A stretch of 64,000 bases of DNA from Streptomyces cylindrosporus (lineage in GTDB: Bacteria; Actinomycetota; Actinomycetes; Streptomycetales; Streptomycetaceae): positions 496,001 through 560,000 of the forward strand of contig NZ_JALDAY010000003.1 in assembly GCF_022698165.1 (NCBI RefSeq). The letters run 5' to 3'. This document shows positions 55,046-63,217 of the stretch, piece by piece; within the stretch, counting starts at the first letter, position 1; every line of letters begins with the position of its first letter. Under the pieces are notes generated by a model. That model worked only from the letters and a program-made list of their open reading frames with translations. It had not been told where the DNA came from and ran no database searches. The position numbers and the translations under genes are program-made.

Positions 55046-55561
55046 ATGGCCGACCCCGAGGAGCACCGCACCGACCTGCCCGAATGCCCGTCCGCGCAGG
55101 GTGGCGGGCTGCTGCCCAAGGAGCTGCGGGCGTGGATGGTGATGCTGGCGGCCATGGGGGCGGTCGAGCAGGAGCTGCGGTCCGTCGTGAAGGAGCGGCT
55201 GGACGTCTCGCACGACGAGTTCCTGATCCTGTGCCTGCTCGCCGAGCAGCCGAGGTCGGGCGTGCGGATGACGCGGATCGCCGAGCTCCTCGGCCGCCCG
55301 AAGACCCGGCTGACGTACCAGATCGCCTGTCTCCAGCACGCCGGGCTCGTCACCCGCAAGTCGGTCTGCGGGGACAAGCGCGGCATCGAGGTCGCCCTCA
55401 CCGACAAGGCCCGGCGCCTCCTGGAGGAGGCCTCCGGCACCCTCGCCTCGACGGTGACCCGGGCCCTGTCCCACGTCATGGGCCCGGACCAGCACGAGGC
55501 GATGTGCGGCCTGCTGCCGGAACTCGCCGGGGAGACCGAGGAGTCGGGCGACCGGGGCTAG
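55046..55561 (+). CDS. MarR family transcriptional regulator
   Basis: The 171-residue winged-helix protein has FLILCLLAEQP, GVRMTRIAELLGRPKTRLTYQIACLQHAGLVTRK and a wing with GDKRGIEVALT. It probably controls the divergent yceI gene and itself. Its TAG stop is formed by the CTAG target site at the left end of the MITE-like element, so the insertion happened exactly at the stop codon without truncating the gene. Confidence 0.9.
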   Translation: MADPEEHRTDLPECPSAQGGGLLPKELRAWMVMLAAMGAVEQELRSVVKERLDVSHDEFLILCLLAEQPRSGVRMTRIAELLGRPKTRLTYQIACLQHAGLVTRKSVCGDKRGIEVALTDKARRLLEEASGTLASTVTRALSHVMGPDQHEAMCGLLPELAGETEESGDRG

Positions 55562-55851
55562 GGCCTGTCCGGCGGATCAGGGCACGGAATGGGGACGGTG
55601 ACTCATCGGCGCCGGTGAGCGGGGCTTGGTGCTCCCCCACTGCCTTAAGGGCGTGGGAGGTACCCCCAAGCTGCAAGGCGGAGGAGACGTGGACATCAGC
55701 CGCTGCCGCGGCGGGCGACGCGGTGGGGGCACCTCCCGGCCGAAGGCTGGGGGACGTCGGCGACCGACGACAACGCGGCTGGGGGTGCCCCCTCTGGGGG
55801 AGCGCGTGCCAAGCCCCGCGTCCGCGGCCTGATCCGCCGGACAGGCCCTAG
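55558..55851. mobile_element. MITE-like element with 20-bp inverted ends and CTAG target duplication
   Basis: Perfect 20-bp terminal inverted repeats start GGCCTGTCCGGC (55562-55581) and end in the complement at 55828-55847; CTAG flanks both sides. Further in, GGGGCTTGG/GCTCCCCC parts (55621-55638, 55796-55817) make a second inverted pair. The 286-bp element has no transposase and would need one in trans, perhaps of an IS5-like type. Each flanking CTAG supplies the stop codon of the neighbouring convergent gene. Confidence 0.85.
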
Positions 55852-56549
55852 GTCAGCCGGACCTGGGTGGCGAGAGTGGCGCGGGCCCGGGAGACGCGGG
55901 AGCGGAGTGTGCCCTCGGGGCAGCCGCTGAGGGCGGCGGCCTCCGCGTAGGGCAGGCCGAGGAGTTGGGTGAGGACGAAGGCCTCGCGGCGTTCGTCCGG
56001 CAGGGCGGCGAGCAGGTCCAGCAGGGCGATGCCGTCGTCGAAGCCCGGCAGATGGCGCGGCTGGGCGTGCTCGACGGCTGCCTGCCAGTCCGGCTGGTCC
56101 GACAGGCGCGGTCTGGCGGAGGTGTGCCGGTAGCCGTCGACGACCGCGCGGCGGGCGATGGACAGCAGCCAGGAGCGGGCCGAGGAACGGCCCTCGAACC
56201 GGTGCAGGCTGCCGAGCGCCCGCAGGAACGTGTCCTGCGCGAGGTCGTCCACGGCCTGCGGATCGGCGCACAGATGGGCGACGTAACGCCGGACGTCTCG
56301 GTGCAGGGCGCGCACAAAGAGGTCGACGGCGTCGGGGTCGCCTGCGCGGCCGGCGAGCGCCCAGGCGGTTGTCGACTCGTCGAGCGGGTGTGCGGTGCGG
56401 CTCTTGCCGCCGGTTCGGGAGGCGCGGCTTCGGCTGCCGCGTTCCGGGTTCTCGCAGCTTTCCGGGCTCTCGCACCTTTTCGAGCTGTCGTCGGTTTCCG
56501 GGCTGTCGCCGCTTTTCGGGCGCGGCGGATTCAGGGCAGGGGTGATCAC
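55848..56549 (-). CDS. ECF RNA polymerase sigma factor
   Basis: A 233-residue sigma factor with region 2 (DDLAQDTFLRALGSLHRFEGRS) and region 4 (LPDERREAFVLTQLLGLPYAEAAALSGCPEGTLRSRVSRAR). The N-terminal 60 residues are charged and repetitive (ESPESCENPE) and precede the sigma core. No zinc anti-sigma gene is adjacent; the histidine-rich membrane proteins and YcnI gene upstream are its likely regulon or partners. GTG start has AAGGA before it. Its TAG stop lies in the target duplication of the MITE-like element. Confidence 0.88.
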   Translation of the reverse strand: MITPALNPPRPKSGDSPETDDSSKRCESPESCENPERGSRSRASRTGGKSRTAHPLDESTTAWALAGRAGDPDAVDLFVRALHRDVRRYVAHLCADPQAVDDLAQDTFLRALGSLHRFEGRSSARSWLLSIARRAVVDGYRHTSARPRLSDQPDWQAAVEHAQPRHLPGFDDGIALLDLLAALPDERREAFVLTQLLGLPYAEAAALSGCPEGTLRSRVSRARATLATQVRLT

Positions 56550-56595
56550 CAGTGGTCCTTCTCGGGTGCGCTGAGTGGGAACGGGCCGGCTGTCG

Positions 56596-57306
56596 TCAGG
56601 CGACAGCGGTCCCCACGGGCGGGCCCCGACTGGTGATCGCGTGGACGAGGAGGAGCAGGCGCGGCTCGCGGTCCGAGGCGCGGCGGCGCGGACGCGGGCG
56701 CGGGCGGTGCGGTGGGACCGGCAGGGCGAGCAGCAGCCGCAGCGGCGCCGCCAGCCATCCTGCGACCGCCCTGAGGATGCGGAACGCGGCCCGCTCGCCG
56801 TAGGCCAGCCACAGGCCGCACAGCAGCGCGGCCAGCAGGTGGGCGGCGAGCATGCCCAGGGAGGCGGTGCCGTCAGCCGTGTGGCCGAGGTGCACGGAAC
56901 CGCCCATGGGCATCGATCCCATGTCCCCCATGTCCCTCATGGACTGCATGGAATCCACGCCACTCATGTCCATGGAGGACATCGAGGAACTGGAGGAACT
57001 GGAGGTACTGGAACCCATCGAGCCCATGCCATGCCCGTCGGCGTTCGCGCTCGTCGACTGCGCGAGCGCGAACGCCGTGTGGAGGGCCGTCTGGGCGGCG
57101 AGGACGACGGTCACGATCAGCGCGCGGCCGCGTTCCCGGCCCGCCAGGCACCAGCCCGCGGCGCCGGTCCCGGCCGCGCCGGCGGCCAGCGCCCAGCTCG
57201 GCACGTGGGCGCCGGACATCATGACGTGCCCCAGGGCGGCGAGCAGCACACAGACGGCCGCGAAGACCGCGGCCCGTACCGTGCGCGAACACCACCCTGC
57301 TGTCAT
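56596..57306 (-). CDS. DUF5134-like membrane protein with Met/His/Ser-rich loop
   Basis: The 236-residue protein has five hydrophobic helices (about 10-30, 36-54, 61-83, 147-167, 175-195) and a loop (about 85-143) full of Met, Ser, His and Gly, including GHGMGSMGSS and MDMSGVDSMQSMRDMG. Such loops often bind copper. It is a paralogue of the protein encoded two genes upstream. The short unit MDM/MRDMGDMGSMPM suggests slippage expansion. Together with YcnI it suggests copper handling. Confidence 0.78.
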   Translation of the reverse strand: MTAGWCSRTVRAAVFAAVCVLLAALGHVMMSGAHVPSWALAAGAAGTGAAGWCLAGRERGRALIVTVVLAAQTALHTAFALAQSTSANADGHGMGSMGSSTSSSSSSSMSSMDMSGVDSMQSMRDMGDMGSMPMGGSVHLGHTADGTASLGMLAAHLLAALLCGLWLAYGERAAFRILRAVAGWLAAPLRLLLALPVPPHRPRPRPRRRASDREPRLLLLVHAITSRGPPVGTAVA

Positions 57307-57423
57307 GGCGCCTCATCCTCGCATCCGGATCCACGCCGTCGGCCGGGAGTACGGAGAACGCACAGGCACCACACTCAACTCACAGCCCGTGATCCAGGAC
57401 ACGAGGACTTGGAAACGCACTCG

Positions 57424-58164
57424 CTACTCGGGCCGCGTCCCGCTGTTACGGCCGCGTGCGAGGGCGAACCCGGCCGCCGCGAGCCCGAGGACGCCGACGA
57501 CGAGTCCGGCGATGCCGAGCGAGCGGGCGGTGGAGTCGCTGCTGTCGGAGGCGGCGGCGGACGCGGTGGTCTTCGCGGGGGACGCGGAGGCCGCCGGGGC
57601 CGCCGCGTCCTCGTCCGCGCCCTTGGCGGTGAGCTTGAGGACCGGCGCCGGGTTCTCCGGCTCCTCGTCGCCCGAGGCCGCCTCCTCGATCCAGCGGACG
57701 GTCTTGCCGTCGGAGTACGTCTGCAGGGTCTTGAAGGTCAGCTGGTCGGTGTCGTCGGGCAGTTGCCCGAACGCCACGTTGAAGTCCTCGAACTGCCCGG
57801 CCCCGATCTTCCCTCCGGTCCAGGTGATCTCGGACACGGCGTCGGTGATGGTGCCGTCGTCGGTCTTGACGGGCGTCTTGAGCTTCGTGTTGGTGACCTT
57901 GGCGGTCCAGCCGTCCTGCGGGGAGACGAGGACGCCCAGGACCGGGTGGTCGGTGGGCAGGAAGACCTGCACCTTGGTGGTGGAGGCGGTGTCCTCCTCG
58001 TTGGGGACGCGGAAGGTGAGGACGCCGTCGGTGGCGCCCTTGGCGTAGCTCTCGGGGTGGACGGTGACGTGCGCGGAGGCGATGCCGGCCGCGGCGAGGA
58101 CTCCGCCGGCGGCCAGGGCGGTGACGGTTCCGGCGCGGCGCAGGGCGATGCGTGCTGAGGACAT
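57424..58164 (-). CDS. YcnI-type copper-binding protein (DUF1775)
   Basis: The 246-residue precursor has a signal peptide ending near IASA and a mature N-terminus HVTVHPESY, where the first histidine forms the copper brace. The DUF1775 body follows (VFLPTDHPVLGVLVSPQDGWTAKV, WTGGKIGAGQFEDFNV) and a C-terminal linker and transmembrane anchor (GIAGLVVGVLGLAAAGFALARG). It is exported and anchored outside. Its neighbours on both sides are Met/His-rich membrane proteins. Confidence 0.9.
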   Translation of the reverse strand: MSSARIALRRAGTVTALAAGGVLAAAGIASAHVTVHPESYAKGATDGVLTFRVPNEEDTASTTKVQVFLPTDHPVLGVLVSPQDGWTAKVTNTKLKTPVKTDDGTITDAVSEITWTGGKIGAGQFEDFNVAFGQLPDDTDQLTFKTLQTYSDGKTVRWIEEAASGDEEPENPAPVLKLTAKGADEDAAAPAASASPAKTTASAAASDSSDSTARSLGIAGLVVGVLGLAAAGFALARGRNSGTRPE

Positions 58165-58202
58165 GGGTGAGCGAATCTCCGTACGGAAAAGGTGTGTTGG
58201 GG

Positions 58203-58829
58203 TCAGATCGGGTACGGAGTCACGAGCGGCGGCCCCCGTCGCTGCACGGCGTGCCGCAGCAGGAGGCGGCGCAGCGGCCGGGGAGCGAAGGCATTCAGTC
58301 GTACGACGTCCAGGGCGGCCGGAGCGGCCTGCGCCCCGCCGGTCACCTGCCACCACGCGGCGAGGCCCGGCACCAGGGCGGCGGTCCGGCGCAGCAGCGA
58401 CCACAGGGCGGCCTCGCCGCGCCGCAGCCACCAGGTCAGCAGGACCGCAGCCGCGACATGGGCGAGCGTGGCGTGCGGGGTCAGGGCGTGGGTGTGGGCG
58501 TGGCCGGCCATCCGCATGGCGTGCGTGGAGGTCATGCCGTTCATCGCGGCCATGGCGTGCATGGAGGCCATGCCGTGCGGGCAGGCGGCGCCGAAGGCGA
58601 AGTGCAGCGCGCCCTGGGCGGTGAGCGTGCCGGTGCCGATGGCGGCCAGCGAGCGCTCCCGGGCGCCGAGGAGGTACGCGGCACCGAACACCGGTACGCA
58701 GCCGGCGGCCTGTACCCACACGGGCGGGGCCATTCCGGTGGCCAGGGCGTGTCCGCCGGCGGCGAGCAGCACGCACAGCGCGGCGAACACCGCCGCGCGC
58801 AGCCCTCGTACCGGAGCGGACGCCGTCAT
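58203..58829 (-). CDS. DUF5134-like membrane protein with His/Met-rich loop (paralogue)
   Basis: A 208-residue membrane protein closely similar in its start (RAAVFAALCVLLAAGGHALATG) to the one downstream of ycnI. Its loop MASMHAMAAMNGMTSTHAMRMAGHAHTHAL is rich in Met and His. Both paralogues flank ycnI, implying an operon for copper import or buffering. It is first in the operon. Confidence 0.78.
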   Translation of the reverse strand: MTASAPVRGLRAAVFAALCVLLAAGGHALATGMAPPVWVQAAGCVPVFGAAYLLGARERSLAAIGTGTLTAQGALHFAFGAACPHGMASMHAMAAMNGMTSTHAMRMAGHAHTHALTPHATLAHVAAAVLLTWWLRRGEAALWSLLRRTAALVPGLAAWWQVTGGAQAAPAALDVVRLNAFAPRPLRRLLLRHAVQRRGPPLVTPYPI

Positions 58830-58934
58830 GGCGCCCGATCCTGCCATGCGGCGGGGCGGGGTCGCCGTGCGGATCCCGAAGCACACAGGTGGACACTGGA
58901 GATCCACAGCACGACGAGCCGAGGCGGTGACGGT

Positions 58935-59441
58935 ATGGCGGCCGGTCTGCGCATCCGTGTCGAGGGGTTCGACCTGCCCGGCCGCAGCTGCGGGTCCGGC
59001 GGGGGCGCGGCGTCGTACACGAACGTCCATGTGGCCGTGCAGCGCCGCGACCGGCCGGCCGAGCTGCTGGGTCCGCAGCCCGGCGACGCCGGTTCGGTCA
59101 GCTGGACGCTGGAGTGCACGGCCGTCCCTTCTCCGACCGGTACGGACGTCAAGGGGCCCTGGGTGCAGGGGCGTCCGGGGAGCCGGTTCGTCTATCTGTC
59201 CTGGGGTACGGTCGACGGCTCCGGCGCGTTCACCATGTTCCGCCGGGCCAAGCTGATGCTCGACGCGGTGCCACCGGAGGTCCTCGACGCGGCTGTGCGC
59301 GAGGGCATGCTGACCGGACGGCTCGGCCTGACGGACAGGCACGGATCTCCGCTGTGCGCGCGGGTCGTACCACCGCGGATCGAGTGGGCGGCGGGGAGGG
59401 GGTTGGCCCGCCGGAGGGGGGCGAGCGCCGGCCGGATGTGA
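58935..59441 (+). CDS. DUF5990 family protein
   Basis: A 168-residue protein starting LRIRVEGFDLPGRSCG with NVHVAVQRRDRPAELLGPQPGDA and WTLECTA, the DUF5990 pattern. The function is unknown. The C-terminal tail (ARRRGASAGRM) is charged and merges into the repeat region after the stop. Confidence 0.75.
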   Translation: MAAGLRIRVEGFDLPGRSCGSGGGAASYTNVHVAVQRRDRPAELLGPQPGDAGSVSWTLECTAVPSPTGTDVKGPWVQGRPGSRFVYLSWGTVDGSGAFTMFRRAKLMLDAVPPEVLDAAVREGMLTGRLGLTDRHGSPLCARVVPPRIEWAAGRGLARRRGASAGRM

Positions 59442-60012
59442 CACCTGGAGGGATGCGAGCGCCGGAGGAATGTGAGAGTCGGAGGGATGTGACCGCCGGA
59501 GGAATGTGACCGCCCCGCGGAGGCGACCGCGGCACGGAAACGACCGCCGGCGGAAGCGACCGGCGCACGCAAACCACCTCCCCGCGCAAGCCACCCCCGC
59601 ACCCAAACCACCACCCCGCGCAGTCCCCGTCCGGCGCAAGCGACCGCCGCCCGCAAGCCACCGCCCCGCGGAAGCCACCCCCGCACACAAACCACCTCCC
59701 CGCGCAGTCCCCTCGGCCAGAAGCGACCGCCGCCGCGAGCCACCTCCGCACGCAAACCACCACCCCGCGCAAACCACCACCCCGAGCAGTCCCCGTCGGG
59801 CGCACGCGACCGCCGCGCGCAAGCCACCTCCCCGCGGTAGTGCCCAGCGCCCGCAAACCACCACCCCGCACAAGCCACCACCCCGCACAGTGCCCGTCCG
59901 GCGAAAGCGACCGCCGCACGCAGTGCCCTTCAGGCGGCAGCGGCCCTCGGGTGCGGTGTCCTTCGGGTGGATGTGGCCGTCGGGTGCAAGTGGTCGTCGC
60001 GGGGTGCGTAGC
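59442..60012. repeat. 571-bp degenerate repeat region without a gene
   Basis: Units such as GCAAACCACCACCCCGC are repeated many times, with a higher-order period of roughly 85-105 bp marked by GCAGTCCCCGTCCGGCGC-like blocks near 59615, 59700, 59785 and 59890. The first 80 bp have a separate 17-bp unit, GGAGGGATGTGACCGCC. Long open frames exist on both strands only because stop codons are absent from the repeat; none looks like a protein. The DUF6153 promoter must lie at its right edge. Confidence 0.75.
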
Positions 60013-60414
60013 ATGTGCGGCGTGACAGCGCGCGCACAGCAACCCACCGCGCCGCCGCCCTCCGTGCGGTGGCGCGCGGTGTTGGTGCTCGGGCTGCTGG
60101 TCGGGCTGTTGGGCATGCACGGGCTGGCTCCCGGCGGCGGCATGGCGGAGCACTCCGCGCCCCGGCACCTGACCGTGACGGCCGCCGCGCACGACGCCTG
60201 CGGTGGCGACGGCTGCGGCAGTGGTCACCTGCACCACGCCGACCAGACCTGTACGTCGGCCGCCGTGAGCGGTGGGCCGACGCTGCCCGCGCCGGTTCCC
60301 GACCCGGTCGCGGTCGCCGTACCGGACGACACGCCATGCCCGTACGCGGGTGGCGCCCCGGACGGCGCCCGTGCGCCGCCGGACCTCGCCGAACTCCAAC
60401 TCCTGCGGATCTAG
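60013..60414 (+). CDS. DUF6153 family protein
   Basis: A 133-residue exported protein with a hydrophobic N-terminal segment (WRAVLVLGLLVGLLGMHGLA) and a His/Cys-rich part (HDACGGDGCGSGHLHHADQTC, then CPYAGG), likely metal binding. DUF6153 genes typically precede DUF305 genes, as here. The start could be ATG 60013 or GTG 60022. An open frame continues upstream through the repeats but is not credible. Confidence 0.8.
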   Translation: MCGVTARAQQPTAPPPSVRWRAVLVLGLLVGLLGMHGLAPGGGMAEHSAPRHLTVTAAAHDACGGDGCGSGHLHHADQTCTSAAVSGGPTLPAPVPDPVAVAVPDDTPCPYAGGAPDGARAPPDLAELQLLRI

Positions 60415-60502
60415 AGGCACTTCGCACACCATGTCCCGCTCCGGCGGCGGCGCGGTGTGCCCCGGCACGCCCAGATCCCTTTCGCACAGCAGGAGTTCCA
60501 GC

Positions 60503-61129
60503 ATGCGCAGTTCCCGTACGTCCCTGATCCGCCGTACCGCCGTGGCGGTCGCCGCCGTCACGGCCGCCCTCGCTCTCGCCGCCTGCGGCAACGACAGCGG
60601 CAGCGGCGGCAGCGGGCACGAGGGGCACGGTTCCTCGGCGTCCGCGTCGAGCACCGGCGACCACAACGGCCAGGACGTGTCCTTCGCGCAGGGCATGATC
60701 CCGCACCACCAGCAGGCCCTGGAGATGGCGCGGCTCGCCGCCGGGCGGGCCAGGTCCGCCCAGGTCAAGGATCTCGCCGCGCGCATCGAGAAGGCGCAGG
60801 ACCCGGAGATCCGGACGATGTCCGGCTGGCTGAAGACCTGGGGCGAGGAGGTGCCCTCGGCGATGCCCGGCATGGACCACTCGGCGGACTCCGGGATGAC
60901 CGGAATGATGGACACCAAGGACATGACGGCGCTGGAGAAGGCGTCCGGGGCCGAGTTCGACACCATGTTCCTGACCATGATGATCGAGCACCACAAGGGT
61001 GCGGTGGAGATGGCCGAGGCGGAGAAGAGCAAGGGCTCGTACGGCCCGGCCACCTCCCTGGCCGACGACATCGTCACCGCGCAGACCGCCGAGATCACGG
61101 AGATGAACAAGCTCCTCGGCAAGAGCTGA
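60503..61129 (+). CDS. DUF305 lipoprotein, probable copper-binding
   Basis: The 208-residue precursor has a lipoprotein signal (LALAACGND, cysteine near 28), a short linker and a ferritin-like DUF305 domain. FAQGMIPHHQQALEMA and FLTMMIEHHKGAVEMAE are the paired histidine-methionine motifs of the family. It should sit on the outside of the membrane and bind copper or a related ion. It forms a pair with the DUF6153 gene. Confidence 0.92.
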   Translation: MRSSRTSLIRRTAVAVAAVTAALALAACGNDSGSGGSGHEGHGSSASASSTGDHNGQDVSFAQGMIPHHQQALEMARLAAGRARSAQVKDLAARIEKAQDPEIRTMSGWLKTWGEEVPSAMPGMDHSADSGMTGMMDTKDMTALEKASGAEFDTMFLTMMIEHHKGAVEMAEAEKSKGSYGPATSLADDIVTAQTAEITEMNKLLGKS

Positions 61130-61145
61130 CCCCAGGACCCAGGAA

Positions 61146-61167
61146 GGGCCGGCACCCACGCCGGCCC
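61146..61167. terminator. Hairpin after the DUF305 gene
   Basis: GGGCCGGC and GCCGGCCC make a perfect 8-bp stem around a six-base loop, 17 bases after the stop codon. Confidence 0.65.
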
Positions 61168-61180
61168 CTCCCCGGCCCCT

Positions 61181-61252
61181 CCCGAGCTTCCTCCCGGACT
61201 CCTTCCCGGACTCCCTCCCGAACTTCCTCCCGAACTTCCTCACGAACCGACG
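61181..61252 (+). repeat. 12-bp tandem repeat before the methyltransferase gene
   Basis: CCCGAACTTCCT-like 12-bp units run for five copies (61181-61240) with a decayed sixth. They fill the 5' region of the methyltransferase gene, ending about eight bases before its start, and leave no clear ribosome binding site. Confidence 0.75.
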
Positions 61253-61260
61253 AGGCGATC

Positions 61261-61932
61261 ATGCGTGATCAGGAACAGCCCGACGAGGGCTCCGTCGCCG
61301 ACGCCCAGCGCGCCCACTGGCAGTCGACCTACACCGAGCACCCGCGCATGTACGGCACCGATCCCTCCGAGCCCGCCCGGTACGCGGCCGGTGCCTTCCG
61401 CGCGGCGGGCGCCCGCACGGTCCTCGAACTCGGCGCCGGGCACGGCCGGGACGCGCTGTTTTTCGCCCGCGAGGGCTTCGCCGTGCACGCGACCGACTTC
61501 AGCGCCACCGCTCTCGACCAACTCACCGCGGCCGCAAAGGAGTCGGGCCTCGGCGAGCGCGTGACCACGACGGTCCACGACGTACGCGAACCGCTGCCGT
61601 TGCCCGACGGCTCGGTCGATGCCGTGTTCGCGCACATGCTGCTGTGCATGGCGCTGTCCACCCGGGAGATCCGTGCGGCGGTGGACGAGATCGGCCGCGT
61701 GCTGCGCCCCGGCGGGCTGCTCGTGTACACCGTCCGCCACACCGGCGACGCCCACTTCGGCGCGGGGATCTCCCACGGCGACAACATCTACGAACACGGC
61801 GGTTTCGCCGTCCACTTCTTCGACGCGGACCTGATCCACGCCCTGGCCAAGGGCTGGCACATGCACGGCGTGCACGCCTTCGAGGAGGGTGAACTGCCGC
61901 GCAGGCTCTGGCGGATCACCCAGGCCAGGTAG
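61261..61932 (+). CDS. Class I SAM-dependent methyltransferase
   Basis: The 223-residue enzyme has VLELGAGHGRDALFFAREGF near residue 54 as the S-adenosylmethionine site, a DVREPLPLPDGSVDAVF segment and LRPGGLLVYTVRH. It resembles TehB/thiopurine-type methyltransferases of this fold. The substrate is unknown. The ATG is chosen because the upstream frame is made of repeats. Confidence 0.85.
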   Translation: MRDQEQPDEGSVADAQRAHWQSTYTEHPRMYGTDPSEPARYAAGAFRAAGARTVLELGAGHGRDALFFAREGFAVHATDFSATALDQLTAAAKESGLGERVTTTVHDVREPLPLPDGSVDAVFAHMLLCMALSTREIRAAVDEIGRVLRPGGLLVYTVRHTGDAHFGAGISHGDNIYEHGGFAVHFFDADLIHALAKGWHMHGVHAFEEGELPRRLWRITQAR

Positions 61933-61951
61933 GAGGGAGGGAGGGAGCGGG

Positions 61952-63112
61952 TCAGCGCTTGACGGAGTACGAGTGGGCGCCGGTGCCGGCCAGGCGGCCG
62001 CCGTCGACGATCAGGTACTCGTCGCGGATCGGGCGGCCCGCGAGCCAGGACTCCAGGATCTCGCGGGTGCCGGCCGCGTAGCGGGCCTGCGCGGAGAGGG
62101 AGGAGCCGGAGATGTGCGGGGTCATGCCGTGGTGCGGCATGGTCCGCCAGGGGTGGTCGGCGGGGGCGGGCTGCGGGAACCAGACGTCCCCGGCGTACCC
62201 GGCCAACTGCCCGCTCCTCAGGGCGCGTTCGACGGCGTCCCGGTCGGCGATCCGGGCCCGCGCGGTGTTGATGAGATAGGCGCCGCGCTTCATCGTGCCG
62301 ATCAGTTCGTCGCCGAAGAGGCCCTCGGTCTCGGGGTGCAGCGGCGCGTTGACGGTGACGACGTCGCAGTGCGGCACCATGTCGGCGGCGGTGGCGTGGA
62401 AGGTGAGCCCCAGCTCGCGCTCGGTCTCCTCGGGCAGCCGGTGCCGGTCGGTGTAGTGCAGCTTCACGTCGAAGGGTGCGAGGCGGCGCAGCACCGCCAG
62501 CCCGATCCGTCCGGCGGCGACCGTGCCGACGTGCATGCCTTCGAGGTCGTACGACCGTGCCACGCAGTCCGCGATGTTCCAGCCGCCGTCGAGGACGACC
62601 TGGTGCGAGGGCAGGTAGTTGCGCACGAGGGACAGCGTCATCATGACGACGTGCTCGGCGACGCTGATGCTGTTGGAGTACGTCACCTCGGCGACGGTCA
62701 CTCCGTGCGCGACGGCCGCGTCCAGGTCGACGTGGTCGGAGCCGATGCCGGCGGTGATGGCGAGTTTGAGGTTCTTCGCGGCGGCGATCCGCTCGGGCGT
62801 CAGATACGCCGGCCAGAACGGCTGCGAGATCACGACGTCCGCGTCGGCCAGCTCACGGTCGAAGGCGGATCCGGCGCCGTCCTTGTCGGAGGTGACGACC
62901 AGGGTGTGGCCGGCCTTCTCCAGGAAGGAGCGCAGGCCGAGTTCGCCGGAGACGCTGCCCAGCAGCCGGCCCGGGGTGAAGTCGACCGCCTCGGGGGTGG
63001 GGGTGGTCTGGCCGCCGGGGTAGTGGTCGATCGCGGGGAGGTCGTCGCGGGCGTACGTGGTCGGATAGCCGTCGGTCGGGTCGTCGTACAGGACGCAGAG
63101 CACCTTGGCCAT
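61952..63112 (-). CDS. fdh: NAD-dependent formate dehydrogenase
   Basis: The 386-residue enzyme oxidises formate to CO2 without metals. All key residues are present: QPFWPAY near 97-103, N147 (TYSNSIS), the Rossmann HVGTVAAGRIGLAVLRRL, D222 selecting NAD, R285 (NTARARI) and H333 in PHISGSS. They match the numbering of the Pseudomonas enzyme within one residue. GAGGAG precedes the ATG giving MAKVLCVLYDD. A LysR gene follows upstream in the same direction. Confidence 0.96.
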   Translation of the reverse strand: MAKVLCVLYDDPTDGYPTTYARDDLPAIDHYPGGQTTPTPEAVDFTPGRLLGSVSGELGLRSFLEKAGHTLVVTSDKDGAGSAFDRELADADVVISQPFWPAYLTPERIAAAKNLKLAITAGIGSDHVDLDAAVAHGVTVAEVTYSNSISVAEHVVMMTLSLVRNYLPSHQVVLDGGWNIADCVARSYDLEGMHVGTVAAGRIGLAVLRRLAPFDVKLHYTDRHRLPEETERELGLTFHATAADMVPHCDVVTVNAPLHPETEGLFGDELIGTMKRGAYLINTARARIADRDAVERALRSGQLAGYAGDVWFPQPAPADHPWRTMPHHGMTPHISGSSLSAQARYAAGTREILESWLAGRPIRDEYLIVDGGRLAGTGAHSYSVKR

Positions 63113-63194
63113 GTCGCGGCTCCTCAACTGGCGTTGCGGGAAGGTGCCGTTCACGATCCTCGCCGCCGAATGCCCTGGTCAAAGCGTTCTTTGT

Positions 63195-63206
63195 TATGTC
63201 GGCATA
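63195..63206. promoter_or_regulatory. Possible LysR-type site upstream of formate dehydrogenase
   Basis: TATG-TCGG-CATA is a 4-4-4 palindrome with T-N10-A ends, about 83-94 bases before the formate dehydrogenase start. It lies in the 105-base gap to the LysR gene and fits the usual LysR activator site. Confidence 0.4.
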
Positions 63207-63217
63207 GAGCGCGGCTA

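Noticed and set aside
55559..55850. The inverted repeat as a simple terminator between marR and the sigma gene
   Set aside because: The arms are 246 bp apart, perfect over more than 20 bp, and flanked by CTAG on both sides, which fits a transposable element far better.
59506..60012. An upstream extension of the DUF6153 frame through about 170 codons
   Set aside because: The extension consists of degenerate repeats giving Arg/Pro/His-rich sequence. A hydrophobic export signal starts only after 60013.
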